Source: JBBQDZ01 sp038237515
GTDB taxonomy: Bacteria > Actinomycetota > Thermoleophilia > Gaiellales > Gaiellaceae
Assembly (NCBI GenBank): GCA_038237515.1
Contig: JBBRYP010000031.1
Location: 1-42,874, forward strand
Length of the DNA: 42,874 nucleotides
Direction: 5' to 3'
The position numbers and the translations under genes are program-made. Every line of letters starts with the position of its first letter. The stretch's first letter is position 1. Below, piece after piece: positions 7,457-16,094 of the stretch. A model generated the notes under the pieces. That model searched no databases and was not told the DNA's origin. It was given only the letters and a program-made list of their open reading frames with translations.

Positions 7457-10400
7457 ATGGCGTTCGCAAAGGAAGCTTCAACCGCCGAGACGACAGTCGC
7501 CGAGGAGGTCGTGAACACCGTTGCGAATGCCGAAGCGAGCCTCGCCGTCGAGCGCTACCTGACCGTCGCAGGGCGCGACCCCTTCGACGAGATCGAGTGG
7601 GAGATCCGCACCGCCCACATCCCGGGCAAGGATGCGCCGGTCTTCGAGCAACGAGACGTCGAGTTTCCGAAGTTCTGGTCGCAGACCGCGACGAACATCG
7701 TCGCCCAGAAGTACTTCCGCGGCCGCATGTCGTCCCCCGAGCGCGAGCGCAGCGTCAGGCAGATGATCGGCCGCGTCGTCTCGACCATCGGCCGCTGGGG
7801 CCGCGGCGGCGGCTACTTCGGAAACGAGGACGAGGCCGAGACCTTCGAGGCCGAGCTGAAGGCGATCCTCGTCAACCAGCTCGCGGCCTTCAACTCGCCG
7901 GTCTGGTTCAACGTCGGGTTCGAGGAGAGCCCCCAGTGCAGCGCCTGCTTCATCCTCTCGATCGAGGACTCGATGGACTCGATCCTTGACTGGATCCGCC
8001 GCGAGGGCATCATCTTCCGCGGCGGCTCGGGCTCGGGCGTCAACCTCTCGAGGCTCCGCTCCTCGAAGGAGCAGCTCTCGAAGGGCGGCTACGCCTCCGG
8101 CCCGGTCTCGTTCATGCGCGGCGCGGACGCCTCCGCCGGGACGATCAAGTCGGGCGGCAAGACCCGGCGCGCCGCGAAGATGGTCGTGCTCGACGTCGAC
8201 CACCCGGACGTCGAGGAATTCATCTGGTGCAAGGCCAAGGAGGAGGAGAAGGCGCGCGTCCTCGAGGCGGCGGGGTACGACATGTCGCTCGACTCGCCCG
8301 ACTGGGCGTCGATCCAGTATCAGAACGCGAACAACTCCGTCCGCGTCACCGACGCGTTCATGGAGGCGGCGAGCGAAGGCAAGGAGTGGAACCTCACGGC
8401 GCGCACCGACGGCACCGTCGTCGAGACGCGCGACGCGCGAGGGCTCCTGCGCCAGATCGCCGAGGCCGCGTGGCGCTGCGCCGACCCGGGCGTCCAGTAC
8501 GACACCACGATCAACTCCTGGCACACGCTGCCGAACACGGGGCGGATCAATGCGTCTAACCCGTGCTGCTTCGTCGGTGAGACGCTCGTGGAGACGGAGG
8601 ACGGCCCCCTCCGGTTCGACGAGCTCTTCAAGCAGAAGGCGCAGGGCGAGTCGCTACCTCAGGTGTGGTCGTTGTCGGCGGTAACCGGCGAGCCGGAGCT
8701 CCGACCCATCGTTGACGTCTGGATCGCCGGTGCGGTCACGCGGCTGGTCCAGGTCACAACCGAAGCGGGACATGAGCTCCGCTGCACGCCCGAGCACCGT
8801 TTTCTGACGACCGACGGATACGTCGAGGCGCAGGCTCTCGACTCGGGTGCGGAGTTGGTCGCCTCGACCGATGAAGAGAGTTCAGGCTCTGGAGCAGCGA
8901 TTGGCCAGCTGTGCCGAGTGGCCGTCCGGGATACGGTCGAGGCAGTTCAGCGCATCGCGCTGACCGATCCCGTCCTCGTGTACGACCTCGAGGCGGCCGG
9001 CGAGCACAACTTCTCGGTCGGCTCGCTCGCGGCAGCACCCGTCGTCGTCCACAACTCGGAGTACATGTCGATCGACGACAGCGCGTGCAACCTGGCTTCG
9101 CTGAACCTCATGAAGTTCCGCCGCGAGGACGGCGAGCTCGACGTCGAGGGGCTCGAGCACGCCGTCGACACTATGTTCCTCGCTCAGGAGATCGCGGTCG
9201 GCTACTCGTCCTACCCGACCCCCGAGATCGGCCGCAACGCCAAGGCCTTCCGCCAGCTCGGCCTCGGCTACGCGAACCTCGGCGCGCTCCTGATGGCGCG
9301 CGGGCTGCCCTACGACTCGGACGAGGGACGAGCCTACGCAGCGGCGATCACCGCTCTGATGACGGGTCGCGCGTACAGGAAGTCCGCAGAGATCGCGGCG
9401 AGGATGGGTTCCTTCGCCGGCTATCGCCGGAACGCCGCGGCGATGCTCGGAGTGATGGCGAAGCACCGCGCAGCGGTCGGCAACATCGAGACCTCGCACT
9501 CGGTGCCGGACGACCTGCTGTCGGCGTGCCGGCGTGCCTGGGACGACGTCCTCGACCTCGGAGAGGTCCACGGGTACCGCAACGCGCAGGCCACCGTGCT
9601 CGCGCCGACGGGTTGCCTCGTCGGCAACAGCCTCGTCTCGACGAGTCGCGGGCTCGTCCGGCTGCGGAGCCTCGGGAACCCGCTCGGCGAGCAGTGGCAG
9701 CCGCTCGACGCCGAGGTCGCAACCGACGACGGGCCCAGGCAGGCGTCGCATTTCTGCGTCAACGGCTTCGAGCGCGTCGTCTCGATCGAGACCGGCCGCG
9801 GTTACCGCATCCAGGGCACCTCGACGCACCGGATCAAGGTCGTCAACAGGGATGGCGAGTGGGAGTGGCGGCGCTTCGCCGAGATCGCGCAGGGCGACCG
9901 CGTCCCGCTCATGCTCGGAAGCATCGTCGGGGAGCCCCAGGAGGTCGAGCTGCCGCCGCTCGGCGAGCTCTACTGGACCGCCGACTCGCGAACCTGCGTT
10001 CCTCGCCGGATGACGCCAGAGCTGGCCGAGCTCGTCGGCTACTTCATGGGCGACGGGTCGCTGCATGCGAAGGGTTTGCGGTTCTGTGTCGCGAAGGAGG
10101 ATCGAGATGTCGTGGAGCATCTCTGCGACCTCGGCGCCGCGCTCTTCGACCTCGAGCCGCACGTGACCGAGAAGCAGGGGTACACCGAGGTCGCGCTCAA
10201 CTCGGTTCCGCTCGTCCTCTGGTGGGAGGCGTGCGGGTTTGCGAAGCTGCCGCCCTCCGCCGAGCACAGCGGCAAGGGCTGGCACCCGCACATTCCGGAC
10301 GCTGTCCTCCATGCGAACGACCGTGAGGTGTACGCGGCGTTCGTCCGGGGCCTCTTCGAGGCCGACGGGACGACGAACAACGGCTACGTCTCCTGGACCA

Positions 10401-12010
10401 CGGTCACGGAGAGCTTCAGCCGCGACGTCCAGAGCCTCCTGCTCGCACTCGGGTTCGTCACGACGCGCAAGGTCGACGGTGCCGGCTCGAACTGGGGCGC
10501 CAACGACCGGTTCGTCCTCCGGCTGCTGAACGTGTCCGCGAGCCAGCGCTTCCTCGAGGAGATCGACTTCATCTCCTCCAGGAAGGCCGGGCAGATCTGG
10601 ACCGGTGACCACCGGCAGGCGGCGAGGCACGACCACATCCCCGTGAGCCGGGCTCTCGTCGACGAGCTGGCGCCCGAGAACGACGCGGTTCGCAAGACGA
10701 TGCTGATGTCGCTCGCCCGCCGCGGCGACGTCTCGCGGCGCGCGGCGACCGCCGTGCTCGAGCGAACCGAGAGCACCGAGCTCGGGCACCTGCTCGGCTT
10801 CTACTACGACGAGGTGTCGAGCGTCGAGACGCTCGACGACGAGCCGACCTTCGACCTCTCCGTGCCCGACAACGTCACGTACGTCGCCAACGGCTTCGTC
10901 AGCCACAACACGATCTCTTTCATGATGGACTGCGACACCACCGGGGTCGAGCCCGACTTCTCGCTCGTCAAGTCGAAGAAGCTCGTAGGCGGCGGCGAGA
11001 TCACCATCGTGAACAAGACCGTGCCGATGGCCCTCGAGAAGCTCGGCTACGCGCCGAGCGAGGCCGGCGAGGTCGTCGCCTTCATCGACGAGCGCAACAC
11101 GATCGTCGGCGCGCCCTACGTCAAGACCCACCACTACCCGGTCTTCGACTGTGCGATCGGCGACCGCGCGATCCACTACCGCGGCCACGTGAAGATGATG
11201 GGCGCCGTCCAGCCGTTCATCTCGGGGGCTTTGTCGAAGACGGTGAACCTCCCGGAGTCGGCAACCGTGGACGATGTGTCCGAGCTGCTGCTCGACGCCT
11301 GGCAGCGCGGCGTCAAGGCGATCGCGATCTACCGGGACAACTGCAAGGTCGCCCAGCCGCTCGCGGGCAAGAAGGACGGCTCGACAACGCTCGGCGCGCT
11401 CGCAACGCTCGTGGAGGCGAAGCCGCAGCGGCGCCGGCTCCCTGAGGATCGCGTCGAGGTGGGCCGCAAGTTCGTCGTCGGCGAGTACGAGGGCTACATC
11501 CACGTCGGCCTCTACCCCGACGGCACCCCCGGGGACATCTTCTGCGACATCGCGAAGGTCGGGACGACGCTCCAGGGCCTGATGAACGCGCTGATGATCG
11601 CTGTCTCGATGGGGCTCCAGTACGGCGTGCCACCGGAGGTCTACGTCTCGAAGCTGAGCTACCAGCGCTTCGAGCCGGCCGGGCTGACGAACGACGCCGA
11701 CATCCGCGTCGCCAAGTCGATCGTCGACTACATCTTCCGCTGGTTCGGCAAGAAGTTCCTGACGGCCGAGCAGCAGGAGGACGCCGGGATCCTGTCCCCC
11801 GAGGTGAAGGCGCTGCTCGCCGAGCGCTACGCCAACGGCGGCACCTTGGCGGCGCCTGCGCCGGCCGAGCCGGGCCCGACACCGGGCCAGACGGCGCTCT
11901 TCAACTCGTGGGACGACGCGGTCGAGTGCGCACGCTGCGGCGGGCGCATGGTGCGCACCGGCAGCTGCTATACCTGCCGCGACTGCGGGACCAACACGGG
12001 GTGCTCCTAG
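7457..12010 (+). CDS. nrdJ: Adenosylcobalamin-dependent (class II) ribonucleoside-diphosphate reductase with two inteins
   Basis: NrdJ reduces ribonucleotides to deoxyribonucleotides using a B12-derived radical, independent of oxygen. The unspliced frame encodes 1517 residues; removing the two inteins leaves about 922, normal for actinobacterial NrdJ. Extein landmarks: FNSPVWFNVGF followed by QCSAC (redox Cys), FRGGSGSGVNLS, the radical-site NPC/SEYMS motif split by intein 1 (thiyl Cys at residue 370), the following DSACNLASLNLM, and the VLAPTG/TISFMMDCDTTG loop split by intein 2. The C-terminus is a typical Cys-rich tail (CARCGGRM...CYTCRDCGTNTGC). The ATG at 7457 is preferred because GGAGG (7445-7449) lies 7 nt before it but only 1 nt before the ATG at 7451. 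No NrdR box or cobalamin riboswitch is evident upstream. Not in an operon. Confidence 0.95.
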   Translation: MAFAKEASTAETTVAEEVVNTVANAEASLAVERYLTVAGRDPFDEIEWEIRTAHIPGKDAPVFEQRDVEFPKFWSQTATNIVAQKYFRGRMSSPERERSVRQMIGRVVSTIGRWGRGGGYFGNEDEAETFEAELKAILVNQLAAFNSPVWFNVGFEESPQCSACFILSIEDSMDSILDWIRREGIIFRGGSGSGVNLSRLRSSKEQLSKGGYASGPVSFMRGADASAGTIKSGGKTRRAAKMVVLDVDHPDVEEFIWCKAKEEEKARVLEAAGYDMSLDSPDWASIQYQNANNSVRVTDAFMEAASEGKEWNLTARTDGTVVETRDARGLLRQIAEAAWRCADPGVQYDTTINSWHTLPNTGRINASNPCCFVGETLVETEDGPLRFDELFKQKAQGESLPQVWSLSAVTGEPELRPIVDVWIAGAVTRLVQVTTEAGHELRCTPEHRFLTTDGYVEAQALDSGAELVASTDEESSGSGAAIGQLCRVAVRDTVEAVQRIALTDPVLVYDLEAAGEHNFSVGSLAAAPVVVHNSEYMSIDDSACNLASLNLMKFRREDGELDVEGLEHAVDTMFLAQEIAVGYSSYPTPEIGRNAKAFRQLGLGYANLGALLMARGLPYDSDEGRAYAAAITALMTGRAYRKSAEIAARMGSFAGYRRNAAAMLGVMAKHRAAVGNIETSHSVPDDLLSACRRAWDDVLDLGEVHGYRNAQATVLAPTGCLVGNSLVSTSRGLVRLRSLGNPLGEQWQPLDAEVATDDGPRQASHFCVNGFERVVSIETGRGYRIQGTSTHRIKVVNRDGEWEWRRFAEIAQGDRVPLMLGSIVGEPQEVELPPLGELYWTADSRTCVPRRMTPELAELVGYFMGDGSLHAKGLRFCVAKEDRDVVEHLCDLGAALFDLEPHVTEKQGYTEVALNSVPLVLWWEACGFAKLPPSAEHSGKGWHPHIPDAVLHANDREVYAAFVRGLFEADGTTNNGYVSWTTVTESFSRDVQSLLLALGFVTTRKVDGAGSNWGANDRFVLRLLNVSASQRFLEEIDFISSRKAGQIWTGDHRQAARHDHIPVSRALVDELAPENDAVRKTMLMSLARRGDVSRRAATAVLERTESTELGHLLGFYYDEVSSVETLDDEPTFDLSVPDNVTYVANGFVSHNTISFMMDCDTTGVEPDFSLVKSKKLVGGGEITIVNKTVPMALEKLGYAPSEAGEVVAFIDERNTIVGAPYVKTHHYPVFDCAIGDRAIHYRGHVKMMGAVQPFISGALSKTVNLPESATVDDVSELLLDAWQRGVKAIAIYRDNCKVAQPLAGKKDGSTTLGALATLVEAKPQRRRLPEDRVEVGRKFVVGEYEGYIHVGLYPDGTPGDIFCDIAKVGTTLQGLMNALMIAVSMGLQYGVPPEVYVSKLSYQRFEPAGLTNDADIRVAKSIVDYIFRWFGKKFLTAEQQEDAGILSPEVKALLAERYANGGTLAAPAPAEPGPTPGQTALFNSWDDAVECARCGGRMVRTGSCYTCRDCGTNTGCS
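8567..9055 (+). other. Intein 1 of NrdJ (mini-intein, no endonuclease)
   Basis: A 163-residue in-frame insertion, residues 371-533 of the precursor. It begins with the nucleophile Cys (CFVGETLVETEDG, block A), has block B with its Thr/His pair (CTPEHRF), block F (VYDLEAAGEHNFSV) and ends in the canonical VVVHN, with Ser as the +1 extein residue. Splicing joins NPC to SEYMS and recreates the uninterrupted class II reductase motif. The length and the absence of a LAGLIDADG motif show it is a minimal splicing domain. It sits immediately after the predicted thiyl-radical cysteine, so the unspliced enzyme should be inactive. Confidence 0.93.
9614..10909 (+). other. Intein 2 of NrdJ with LAGLIDADG homing endonuclease
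   Basis: A 432-residue insertion, residues 720-1151 of the precursor. It starts with Cys (CLVGNSLVSTSRG), has block B (GTSTHRIKVV), two LAGLIDADG helices (ELVGYFMGDGSL and FVRGLFEADGT, both with their catalytic acidic residue), block F (TFDLSVPDNVTYVANG) and a C-terminal VSHN followed by Thr as +1. Splicing joins APTG to TISFMMDC. Both acidic residues are kept, so the endonuclease may be active and able to home into intein-free nrdJ alleles. Flanking splice residues are all present. Confidence 0.93.
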
Positions 12011-12066
12011 CTCCTTCCCCCGCAAGAAGGTTGGCCGAGAACCCTTTCGTGTGGAGGGGGAAGGAG
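12011..12066 (+). terminator. Long inverted repeat directly after nrdJ
   Basis: CTCCTTCCCCC at 12011-12021 pairs perfectly with GGGGGAAGGAG at 12056-12066 (11 bp, 34-nt loop), starting one base after the nrdJ stop codon. A short second hairpin (GAAGG/CCTTC) overlaps the right arm and is followed by a T-rich CCTTTGGG. It probably terminates nrdJ transcription. The rest of the gap, 12067-12293, shows nothing I can name. Confidence 0.6.
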
Positions 12067-12293
12067 CCTTCCTTTGGGCTACGCCTTCGACTATCGCGGA
12101 TCGCCCGAAAGCGGACGTCGCATGTCGCGAAAGACTGCGCGGGGGAACCGTTAGGCTGCCGCCGGTGACGGCGACGGCTCGCGAGAACCTGTTCCCGGGA
12201 TCGTTGCCCCACGTGGATCGATGGTGGCCGGCGTGGCGGCGAAGGCGTCGGCAGCAGTGACCGCGCCTCTCAAGCGATGAAGCCCCTACAGCG

Positions 12294-12926
12294 CTACCGA
12301 GGATCGAGCCGGTCGACGTTCCAGTGCCGCGACGCAGCGGACTACCACCCGCCATCGCCACGAGGAAGTAGGACGAAGCGGCTGACGACGCGCTGGCCGC
12401 CTTCGTGGTCGCCGTACAGGAGGTCGACCGTCACCGGCTCTCTGGCCTCGATCGCGGCTCGCGCGGCGGCGAACTCCTCCGCATCCGGGTCACGGAAGGC
12501 GCCCTGCCAGAACCCGACGTCGCCGACCGGGACCTAGAGGTCGCGCGAGAGCCGGCGGAAGCCCTCGATCGGAGGATGCGAGGCCTCGCCGAGACGCCGC
12601 TCGGGGTGGAAACACCACCCGTGCAGGACGGCGATACCGGTTCCGACGTTGCGCAGGGCGAGCGCGAGGTGCACGGCCTCGTCGGCGGTCTCGGCCGCCC
12701 CTCCGCCCCCCGGCGCGACGAGCCACTTCTCGTCGGCGAAATGGATCTTCTGCGGCGGATCCTCCGGCCGCGAGGGCATGAGCAACGGGCGTAGCTCGGC
12801 CAGGAGCGATCTCTCCGCCACCCGCGCCGCCCGGTTCGCCGACCGGACGGAGGAGAAGGTCGCGGCGGCGAGTACGAGCGTGCCGCCCGCCGTCGCCAGC
12901 GACGAGATCGTCGCCCAGTCGGCCAC
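12294..12926 (-). pseudogene. Small membrane-associated protein gene interrupted by two in-frame TAG codons
   Basis: The frame begins at a GTG (12926), 10 nt after the HelD-like gene. It encodes an N-terminal hydrophobic helix (ATAGGTLVLAAATFSSV), a basic amphipathic stretch, then VHLALALRNVGTGIAVLHGWCF and EGFRRLSRDL. A TAG follows at 12534-12536. The same frame then continues without interruption in a protein-like way: VPVGDVGFWQGAFRDPD, VDLLYGDHEGGQRVVSRFVLLP, a second TAG at 12342-12344, then SRHWNVDRLDPR and a third TAG at 12294-12296. The downstream part reads as genuine protein, so both inner TAGs look like point nonsense mutations (the first possibly from a Tyr codon). Stop-codon readthrough is the alternative. 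Function unknown. Confidence 0.6.
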
Positions 12927-12936
12927 GGCGCGAAGT

Positions 12937-14945
12937 CTACGGCCGCGGGCTCCGGTCGCCCGGCGCTCGGGCCGTGGCCCGAGCGAGCAGCGCCGGCAGC
13001 GGCTCCGCGTGGACGACGACCAGCGTCGTCGTCGGACGCGTCAGCGCGACGTAGAGCGCGCGCAGCCCCTGATCCTCCCGCGCGATCGCGGCCGGCTCGA
13101 CCACGATCACGTGGTCGAACTCAAGGCCCTTCGCCCCGCGCGGGGTCAGCAGGGGCACACCGTCCTCGAACGCTGAGCCGGCCGGCAGACCGTCGAGCGT
13201 CTCGAGAATCTCGCCCGGCGCGATCACCGCGATCAGTCCCTCCTCGCGAGCGAGCAGAACCGCCTCCTCCAGCGTGGCCGCCGCCAGCTCGCCCGACTCG
13301 ACATGCCGCACCACCGGCTCCCGGCCACCCGGGCGATACGCCACCGGCGGCTGGACGTCGGGAGCGATCAGCTCCAGCAGCGGCAGAGCGAGCGCCATGA
13401 TCTCGCGCGGCACGCGATAGGCGAACCGGAGCTCCTCGATCGACGCGTCCCTGCCGCCGGGGAGGTGCGCGAGGAGGTCGCCCCAGCTCGGGTACTCGAC
13501 CGGCCCCGTCGCCTGCGCGATGTCGCCGAGGATCGTGATCGACCCGGCCGGCGCGCGACGGGCGATCGCCCGCAGCTGCATCGGCGTCAGGTCCTGCGCC
13601 TCGTCGACGATCACGTGGCCGTGGGTCTGGCTGGAGCCGGCGAGGATCGACCGCGCCTCGTCCAGCAGCGGTACGTCGCCGTCGCTCCAGGCGCCGCGCG
13701 GCCGCCGTGAGCCGAGGAGCAGCCGCTGCTCGGCCTCCGACAGGGTGCCTTCCGCCGCCTCGGCCAGCCGGCCACGCTGCGTCAGGAGCGAGCGCACGAG
13801 CGCGTCCGCGGCGGGGAACGGCCACACCCGGTCGAGCCACCGGACGAGGAAGCCGTTCGACCGGAGGGCGCCCTCGACCTCGACGAAGTCGCGCAGGGCG
13901 CCCGAGCCGAGGATGGTGCCGTAGCGCTCGTAGAAGCGCCTCAGGAGCGCCATGCGGAACCGCTCGCGCGCCCGGGTGGAGTAGCCGAGCTCCTCGCGGG
14001 CCTGCTCGAGCAGCTCGGCCACGTCCCGTGCGCGCACCGTCACGATCGCTCCCTCGAGGCGCGCCCAGAGATCCTCAGGAGCGGCCTTCTGGCGCAGCTC
14101 AGCGGCGCGGGCGATCACCTCGGCGAGCCGCGGATCGCCCTTGAGCGCCGCCACCTCGCGCCCGTCCGCAAGCGAGGGGGCGATCCCGTCCACGAGCTCT
14201 CCGACCGCGCGCTGCTCGACGGCCTCCTCGCCGAGCGCCGGCAGGACGTGCGCCACGTACTCCATGAAGGTCGGGTTCGGGCCGACGACGAGGACGCCCG
14301 CTCGCGCGAGCTTCGTGCGGTGCGTGTAGAGGAGGTACGACGCACGGTGCAGGCCCACGGCGGTCTTGCCGGTGCCGGGGCCGCCCTGGATGACGACGAT
14401 CCCCTCGAGCTCGCGGGTGATCAGGCGGTACTGGTCCGACTGGATCGTCGCGACGATGTCGCGCATGTGCGCCTCGCGGCTGCGCTGCAGCTCCTCGAGC
14501 AGGAAGTCGCCGAGCGCGGCCCCGGTGCCGCTGCGAGGGACTCGTCGCTGATGTCGAGCAGGCGCCGGCCGCGTGTCCTGAAGCGGCGCCGAACGGCGAC
14601 GCGCTGCGGATCGGCCGGCGTCGCCGTGTAGAACGGGCGCGCCGCCGGCGCCTGCCAGTTGACCACGAGCACCTTCTGGCCCTCGTCGTGCACCCATCGA
14701 CGCCCCACGTAGAGCGGGGCGAGCCCGCCGTCGAGCGTGAGCCGGCCGAAGCAGAGGCCGCGCTCGGCATCCTCGAAGGTGCGGAGCCGGCGGGCGCTCC
14801 AGGCCTCGAGCGCCAACGCGGCGATCTCGCCCACCCCCGCCCCTGCCGCGCCGACGACGATCGACCGCATCCGGTCGAGGCTGTCGTAGGCGTTGTCGAG
14901 ATAGGCCTGCTCGGCCTCGAGCTCCGGGTGCGCCACGGCCGGCAA
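12937..14945 (-). pseudogene. helD: HelD-like RNA polymerase recycling ATPase, broken by a one-base frameshift
   Basis: The N-terminal part (TTG 14945, or GTG 14936) reads HPELEAEQAYLDNAYDSLD, a HelD-type coiled coil, then LCFGRL, YVGRRWVHDE and VVNWQAPAARPFYTATPADP, all characteristic of HelD/HelR, through LLDISDESL. The frame then changes at about 14524-14530. The other frame carries ALGDFLLEELQ, IQSDQYRLITRELEGIVVIQ, Walker A GGPGTGKT (14362-14385), the Walker B region VDEAQDLTPMQ near 13600, GDIAQATGP and GAKGLEFDHVIVVEP, ending at 12937. Adding one G to the short G run restores a single protein of about 669 residues, full family length. HelD proteins are superfamily 1 ATPases that release stalled RNA polymerase, and actinobacterial HelR can confer rifamycin tolerance. 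It may be a real mutation or a sequencing error. Confidence 0.8.
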
Positions 14946-15268
14946 AGGTAGCGGGCGGAGGCGCTGGCTCAGGAGGAGGAGCTTCGCAGACGCTCCTCGG
15001 GCCGCGCGACCCTCGCTTCTAAGGGCAAAGAAAATGCCGAGCCGGTTGCGCTTTCGTCCACCACACCAACCGACTTTCGACCGAAATCGCCAATCGCTCG
15101 GTGGGGCTTCAATCTACTTGCGCCCCGTGCTCGGCAAGGGGGAATCTAGTGCGGGGTCGATCGCTCTTCAAGACCTCCGCGGCGGAAAATAACGCTCTTT
15201 GCGGCCGGACGTTACGCGGGCGACGGATTCGACATCCACGAGCGCATGCCTCCGGCAGAACGCGGCAG
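14946..15268. other. 323-nt intergenic region, no gene seen
   Basis: The spacer lies upstream of the HelD-like gene and downstream of the minus-strand 2OG oxygenase gene. Around 15018-15110 and 15185-15200 it is clearly richer in A than the surroundings (GGCAAAGAAAATGCC, GAAAATAACGC), so the promoter of the HelD-like unit is probably here. I find no tRNA, no long hairpin and no coding frame I trust. Confidence 0.35.
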
Positions 15269-16072
15269 TCACCTGGCCGTCGAGGTCCGCCCGTAGTACA
15301 TCTGCTGGGCGAGCTCGTTCAAACGGTGCTCCGGGTCGCGGGCGTAGGTGAGCACCGAGTTCATCCGCGGCGTCTCGCCCTCGACCGGCGAGACGCGATG
15401 GAGCGAGTACCGCCCACGGAAGAACGCGAGTGTTCCCGGCTCGCTGAGGAGCTCCCGGACCCCTTCCCGGGAGCCGCGCAGCACGGCGCTCACCGCCTCG
15501 CGACGCTCGTCGCCGGGCGTGCGGATCATCGGCACGTACTCGAAGTCGCCACCGCGCTCGGCGCGCTGGATCATCAGCGTCACCGAGAACTCGCTCTGGT
15601 CGAAGTGCCAGCCCAGCTCGTCGCCGGCCTCGTAGACCGTCATGTTGCAGCCGTCGAGCGGATCGGCGCTGCGATAGATGGGGTCGACCTCGACGACGGC
15701 TGCGACGAACCGGGTCATCTCGTCTGAGAAGTAGAGGACGCGGGCGCCGAACTCGGGCGGAAGGAGGTCCATGGCCACTGCCTTCTGCGCCGAGCGCACG
15801 AGGATCGCCCGCGGATCGTCCGCGGGCAGCGACTCGTCGAGCTCCGAGAAGTAGGCATTGTGCGCCTCGTCGTTCGGATGGCCGAACGGGGCGGCCTCGG
15901 CGGCCTGCGCGACGAGCCGCCCGAGCGCGGCCTCCCGGATGAAGCCGTCGAGCTTCACGGCGCCCTCCGCGCGCAGCTCCTCCCGGCAGCGCTCCACGAG
16001 CTCGAGGCCGGGGCCGTACGGCTCGTGCAAGGGGTAGCGGTCGAGGTCGACGACGTCGCCGAACGCGGTCAC
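15269..16072 (-). CDS. Fe(II)/2-oxoglutarate-dependent oxygenase family protein
   Basis: A 267-residue protein predicted to be a double-stranded beta-helix oxygenase. The metal triad is visible as HFD in GWHFDQSEFSVTLMIQ (His and Asp) and the distal His in YSLHRVSPVEGETPRMN, followed by the Arg that would bind the 2-oxoglutarate carboxylate. The segment CNMTVYEAGDELGW before the HxD and GTLAFFRGRYSLH before the distal His are typical of ArpA-like/2OG-FeII_Oxy proteins. The substrate is unknown; an amino acid or small metabolite is likely from family precedent. The gene is divergent from a PhyH-type oxygenase, with only 22 nt between start codons, so the two may share control. Confidence 0.75.
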   Translation of the reverse strand: MTAFGDVVDLDRYPLHEPYGPGLELVERCREELRAEGAVKLDGFIREAALGRLVAQAAEAAPFGHPNDEAHNAYFSELDESLPADDPRAILVRSAQKAVAMDLLPPEFGARVLYFSDEMTRFVAAVVEVDPIYRSADPLDGCNMTVYEAGDELGWHFDQSEFSVTLMIQRAERGGDFEYVPMIRTPGDERREAVSAVLRGSREGVRELLSEPGTLAFFRGRYSLHRVSPVEGETPRMNSVLTYARDPEHRLNELAQQMYYGRTSTAR

Positions 16073-16094
16073 TCCTCGACTATACGATCGCCCG

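Noticed and set aside
8882..12361. Minus-strand open frame of 1159 codons across nrdJ
   Set aside because: It is antisense to nrdJ, whose motifs and inteins are unambiguous. Its Arg/Val/Glu/Asp-rich composition is what the complement of GC-rich third positions gives.
12294..12926. Reassignment of TAG to a sense codon in this genome
   Set aside because: TAG is the ordinary stop of nrdJ, the PhyH gene, the ABC gene, the phosphoribosyltransferase and others here, so general reassignment is untenable. Only local mutation or readthrough remains.
14946..15268. A tRNA or small RNA gene in the gap
   Set aside because: No cloverleaf arms, no T-loop motif and no strong hairpin with a T tract were found on reading both strands.
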